This document shows positions 62,327 to 64,000 of a stretch of 64,000 bases of DNA, piece after piece. Position numbers and translations under genes: made by a program. Numbering within the stretch: position 1 is the stretch's first letter; each line of letters starts with the position of its first letter. Source of the stretch: Pigmentiphaga litoralis (GTDB lineage Bacteria; Pseudomonadota; Gammaproteobacteria; Burkholderiales; Burkholderiaceae_B); contig NZ_JACCBP010000003.1 of the NCBI RefSeq assembly GCF_013408655.1, positions 310,001-374,000 of the forward strand. The letters run 5' to 3'. A model generated the notes under the pieces. That model was not told the DNA's origin. It did not search any database and saw only the letters and a list, made by a program, of their open reading frames with translations.

Positions 62327-62346
62327 CGGGCCTGTCTGCAGGCCCG
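62327..62346 (-). terminator. Hairpin downstream of dut
   Basis: CGGGCCTG pairs perfectly with CAGGCCCG around a four-base loop, eight bases past the dut stop. On the minus strand GTTTCG follows, a weak U-tract. Confidence 0.55.
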
Positions 62347-62353
62347 TGATGGC

Positions 62354-62803
62354 TTAACCCTTGCCCGTGCTGCCGAAGCCGCCCGTTCCGCGGTCGGTGG
62401 CCTCGAATTCGTCGACTTCTTCAAACTGCACATGCAGCACCGGGACGATGACCATCTGCGCCAGGCGGTCCAGCGGTTCCAGCACAAAGGGCGTTTCGCT
62501 GCGGTTCCATGCCGACACCATCAGCGGGCCTTGGTAGTCGGAATCGATCAGACCCACCAGATTGCCCAGCACGATGCCGTGCTTGTGGCCCAGGCCCGAG
62601 CGCGGCAGGATCATGGCGGCATAGCCGGGGTCCTGGATGTGGATGGCAAGGCCGGTCGGCACCAGCACGGTCTGGCCCGGCGCGATCGTCAACGGCCCAT
62701 CGATGCTGGCGCGCAGGTCTACGCCGGCCGACCCGGGGGTGGCGTGGGCAGGCAGGCAGTCACGCATGCGGGGATCGAGAATCTTGACGGAAATGGTCTT
62801 CAT
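62354..62803 (-). CDS. dut: dUTP diphosphatase
   Basis: A 149-residue trimeric dUTPase with all five family motifs: [41 protein letters not shown] and GTGGFGSTG. It converts dUTP to dUMP and PPi, keeping uracil out of DNA. coaBC upstream on the same strand is the usual neighbour; here a small membrane-protein gene lies between them. Confidence 0.96.
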   Translation of the reverse strand: MKTISVKILDPRMRDCLPAHATPGSAGVDLRASIDGPLTIAPGQTVLVPTGLAIHIQDPGYAAMILPRSGLGHKHGIVLGNLVGLIDSDYQGPLMVSAWNRSETPFVLEPLDRLAQMVIVPVLHVQFEEVDEFEATDRGTGGFGSTGKG

Positions 62804-62887
62804 GGTCGGGGCATCACGCCAAAGGCGCGAAGAAAAAGGGAGGGATAGATAGGGGGGACAAACAAGGGGGCGACTGCCCCGCCGGGC

Positions 62888-63475
62888 TCAGGCCCGCGTA
62901 CGGCGCGATCCGGGCGGTGTCGGCACGGCCCCGCCGTTGTCTTCCGCGTCGCGGCTCACGGCCAGCGGCGGGAAGGTCTGCAGCGGCAGCTGGCCGCTCG
63001 TTCGCATCCGTTCCACGCCGCGCTTGATCAGGAACCTCGCGATCAGCGCCGGCACCAGGATCTGCACCACGTGATAGGGCTGCACGCCCTGGTCGCTGAA
63101 CATCGACGTGATCAGACTGATGGCCGCCCAGAGGCCAAACGCGCCGCCCAATATGGTCTGCACCAGCCCCTGGCCGACGTTCGTGCGCTGCGCGGCCAAG
63201 GTCGTGGTGGACGCGGGCTTGCTGATGCCCGCAGGCAGGGTGTCCGCCGTCGGCGCCGGCGCGACCAAAGCCGACGGCATGCCGGTCCCGGTCGAACGCT
63301 GCTCGCCAGGGCCCAAGGTGCCCTTTTGCAGGCCGGGAATGCCCATGCGGGCGCGCACGCCGCCACTGCCGCTTTTCAGCAGCCGCTGTTCGCCGGGCGT
63401 GCCGGTGCCACGGTTGATCACGCGGTCGATATAGCCTGCGTAGTCGCCGTTGGGCGGTTCGCCGTCGAAAGGCAT
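62888..63475 (-). CDS. Uncharacterised membrane protein between coaBC and dut
   Basis: A 195-residue protein I do not recognise. The first 110 residues are hydrophilic and Gly/Pro/Thr-rich. Then a hydrophobic segment (TILGGAFGLWAAISLITSMF) and a second (HVVQILVPALIARFLIKRGV) suggest two membrane helices, with a short charged C-terminal tail. No signal peptide or catalytic motif is evident. It starts 17 bases after coaBC and may be co-transcribed with it and dut. It is probably real, judging by codon use and spacing. Confidence 0.65.
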   Translation of the reverse strand: MPFDGEPPNGDYAGYIDRVINRGTGTPGEQRLLKSGSGGVRARMGIPGLQKGTLGPGEQRSTGTGMPSALVAPAPTADTLPAGISKPASTTTLAAQRTNVGQGLVQTILGGAFGLWAAISLITSMFSDQGVQPYHVVQILVPALIARFLIKRGVERMRTSGQLPLQTFPPLAVSRDAEDNGGAVPTPPGSRRTRA

Positions 63476-63492
63476 GGTCGTACTCCGGAGCG

Positions 63493-64000
63493 TTAGGGCA
63501 GGGAAAGGGGCGAGGGCGGGGCAGAAGGCACGGCCGACGGCGACCCGGGAGCCGGACGCGCAGCCAGCGTTGGCACGCGCCCCGCGGGCAGCCGCCGGGC
63601 CACCTGCGCGATCAGTTCCCGCGCCGCGGCCAGCTTGGACTGCCGGGGCAGCGGATGGCGGCCCTGGTCGTCATAGAGTATCAAAGTCGTATCGTCGGCG
63701 CCCAAAGCGTCCTGCGCAAGGTTGCCGACCAGCAGCGGTATTCCCTTGCGCTGGCGCTTCTCGGTCGCATGCTGGTCCAGGTGTTCGGTTTCGGCCGCAA
63801 AGCCGACGCAATACGGACCGCCGGGCAGGGCGGCGACCGTGGCCAGGATGTCGGGGTTCTGCACAAAACTGAGCGTGGGCGGCTCGCCGGCGGTTTTCTT
63901 GATCTTCTGCGCGCTGGCCTCGGCCACGCGCCAGTCGGCCACGGCGGCCACGGCAATGAACACGTCGGCACGCGGCGTTTCCCCCATCACGGCCGACATC
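63493..64000 (-). CDS. coaBC: Phosphopantothenoylcysteine decarboxylase/synthase, C-terminal part (cut by window end)
   Basis: Only the last 169 codons are inside the window, and the frame stays open to base 64000. They carry the synthetase domain: FIAVAAVADWRVA, KIKKTAGEPP, LSFVQNPDIL, YCVGFAAETEHL and KGIPLLVGN. The full enzyme turns 4'-phosphopantothenate and cysteine into 4'-phosphopantetheine for CoA synthesis. A Pro/Ala/Ser-rich tail of about 25 residues ends the protein. Confidence 0.92.
   Translation of the reverse strand, partial: MSAVMGETPRADVFIAVAAVADWRVAEASAQKIKKTAGEPPTLSFVQNPDILATVAALPGGPYCVGFAAETEHLDQHATEKRQRKGIPLLVGNLAQDALGADDTTLILYDDQGRHPLPRQSKLAAARELIAQVARRLPAGRVPTLAARPAPGSPSAVPSAPPSPLSLP

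Overview
This GC-rich window looks like chromosome of a betaproteobacterium of the order Burkholderiales, most likely Alcaligenaceae (Bordetella/Achromobacter/Pigmentiphaga side). The main clues are gene order (argF–DUF3579–rpsT–murJ; exbB–exbD–lpxK–trm112–kdsB–adk next to xseA and sodB; coaBC–dut), a Bug-type solute-binding protein, and dense packing with ATGA/GTGA overlaps. This placement comes from family knowledge and gene order, not from a database search. I see no rRNA, tRNA, CRISPR array, prophage, insertion sequence or transposase.

Layout. (1) 1–6262, plus strand: six tightly packed CoA genes (NDP-forming acyl-CoA synthetase, cut by the window start; MaoC hydratase; SDR; enoyl-CoA hydratase; thiolase; class III CoA-transferase). 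They form a beta-oxidation-like route for an unknown carboxylic acid. (2) 6290–11817: a phosphonate cassette, phnD-phnC-phnE, an iron-type alcohol dehydrogenase and phnX, with a divergent LysR gene. No phnW transaminase is present. (3) 11840–18241: a class I glutamine amidotransferase, argG, argF, a DUF3579 protein, ribosomal protein S20 and the lipid II flippase MurJ. (4) 18397–24823, minus strand: a proton-pumping pyrophosphatase, adk, kdsB, a Trm112-like protein, lpxK, exbD and exbB. (5) 25120–36706, plus strand: xseA, sodB, a ClC antiporter, and an alpha-2-macroglobulin/PBP1C pair.

(6) 36873–45626: the lower hydroxyquinol pathway in two arms. The plus arm encodes 3-oxoadipate CoA-transferase A and B, maleylacetate reductase and 3-oxoadipyl-CoA thiolase, behind a good promoter/palindrome. 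The minus arm encodes an intradiol dioxygenase of hydroxyquinol 1,2-dioxygenase type and an NTF2-like protein. Between them lie a LysR regulator, a RutE-like nitroreductase and a Bug protein. Together the enzymes would take hydroxyquinol through maleylacetate and 3-oxoadipate to succinyl-CoA and acetyl-CoA. This stretch also holds three unusual low-complexity or tandem-repeat tracts. (7) 45742–51290: a secreted DUF192 protein, clpS-clpA and a RhlE-like DEAD-box helicase. (8) 51463–59517: a two-component system followed by a CzcB-CzcA-CzcC-like heavy-metal RND efflux system; the outer-membrane component carries an odd Pro/Ser/Met-rich N-terminal segment. (9) 59675–64000, minus strand: a 2-oxoglutarate-semialdehyde-type aldehyde dehydrogenase, a D-2-hydroxyacid dehydrogenase, dut, a membrane protein I do not recognise, and the end of coaBC, cut by the window end.

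Most genes are ordinary. I found no clear new defence or mobile system. The best leads are the PhnX/alcohol dehydrogenase cassette without PhnW, the low-complexity insert in the 40.7 kb LysR, the codon-periodic repeat just after the nitroreductase stop, the repetitive TolC-family N-terminus, and several palindromic intergenic sites.
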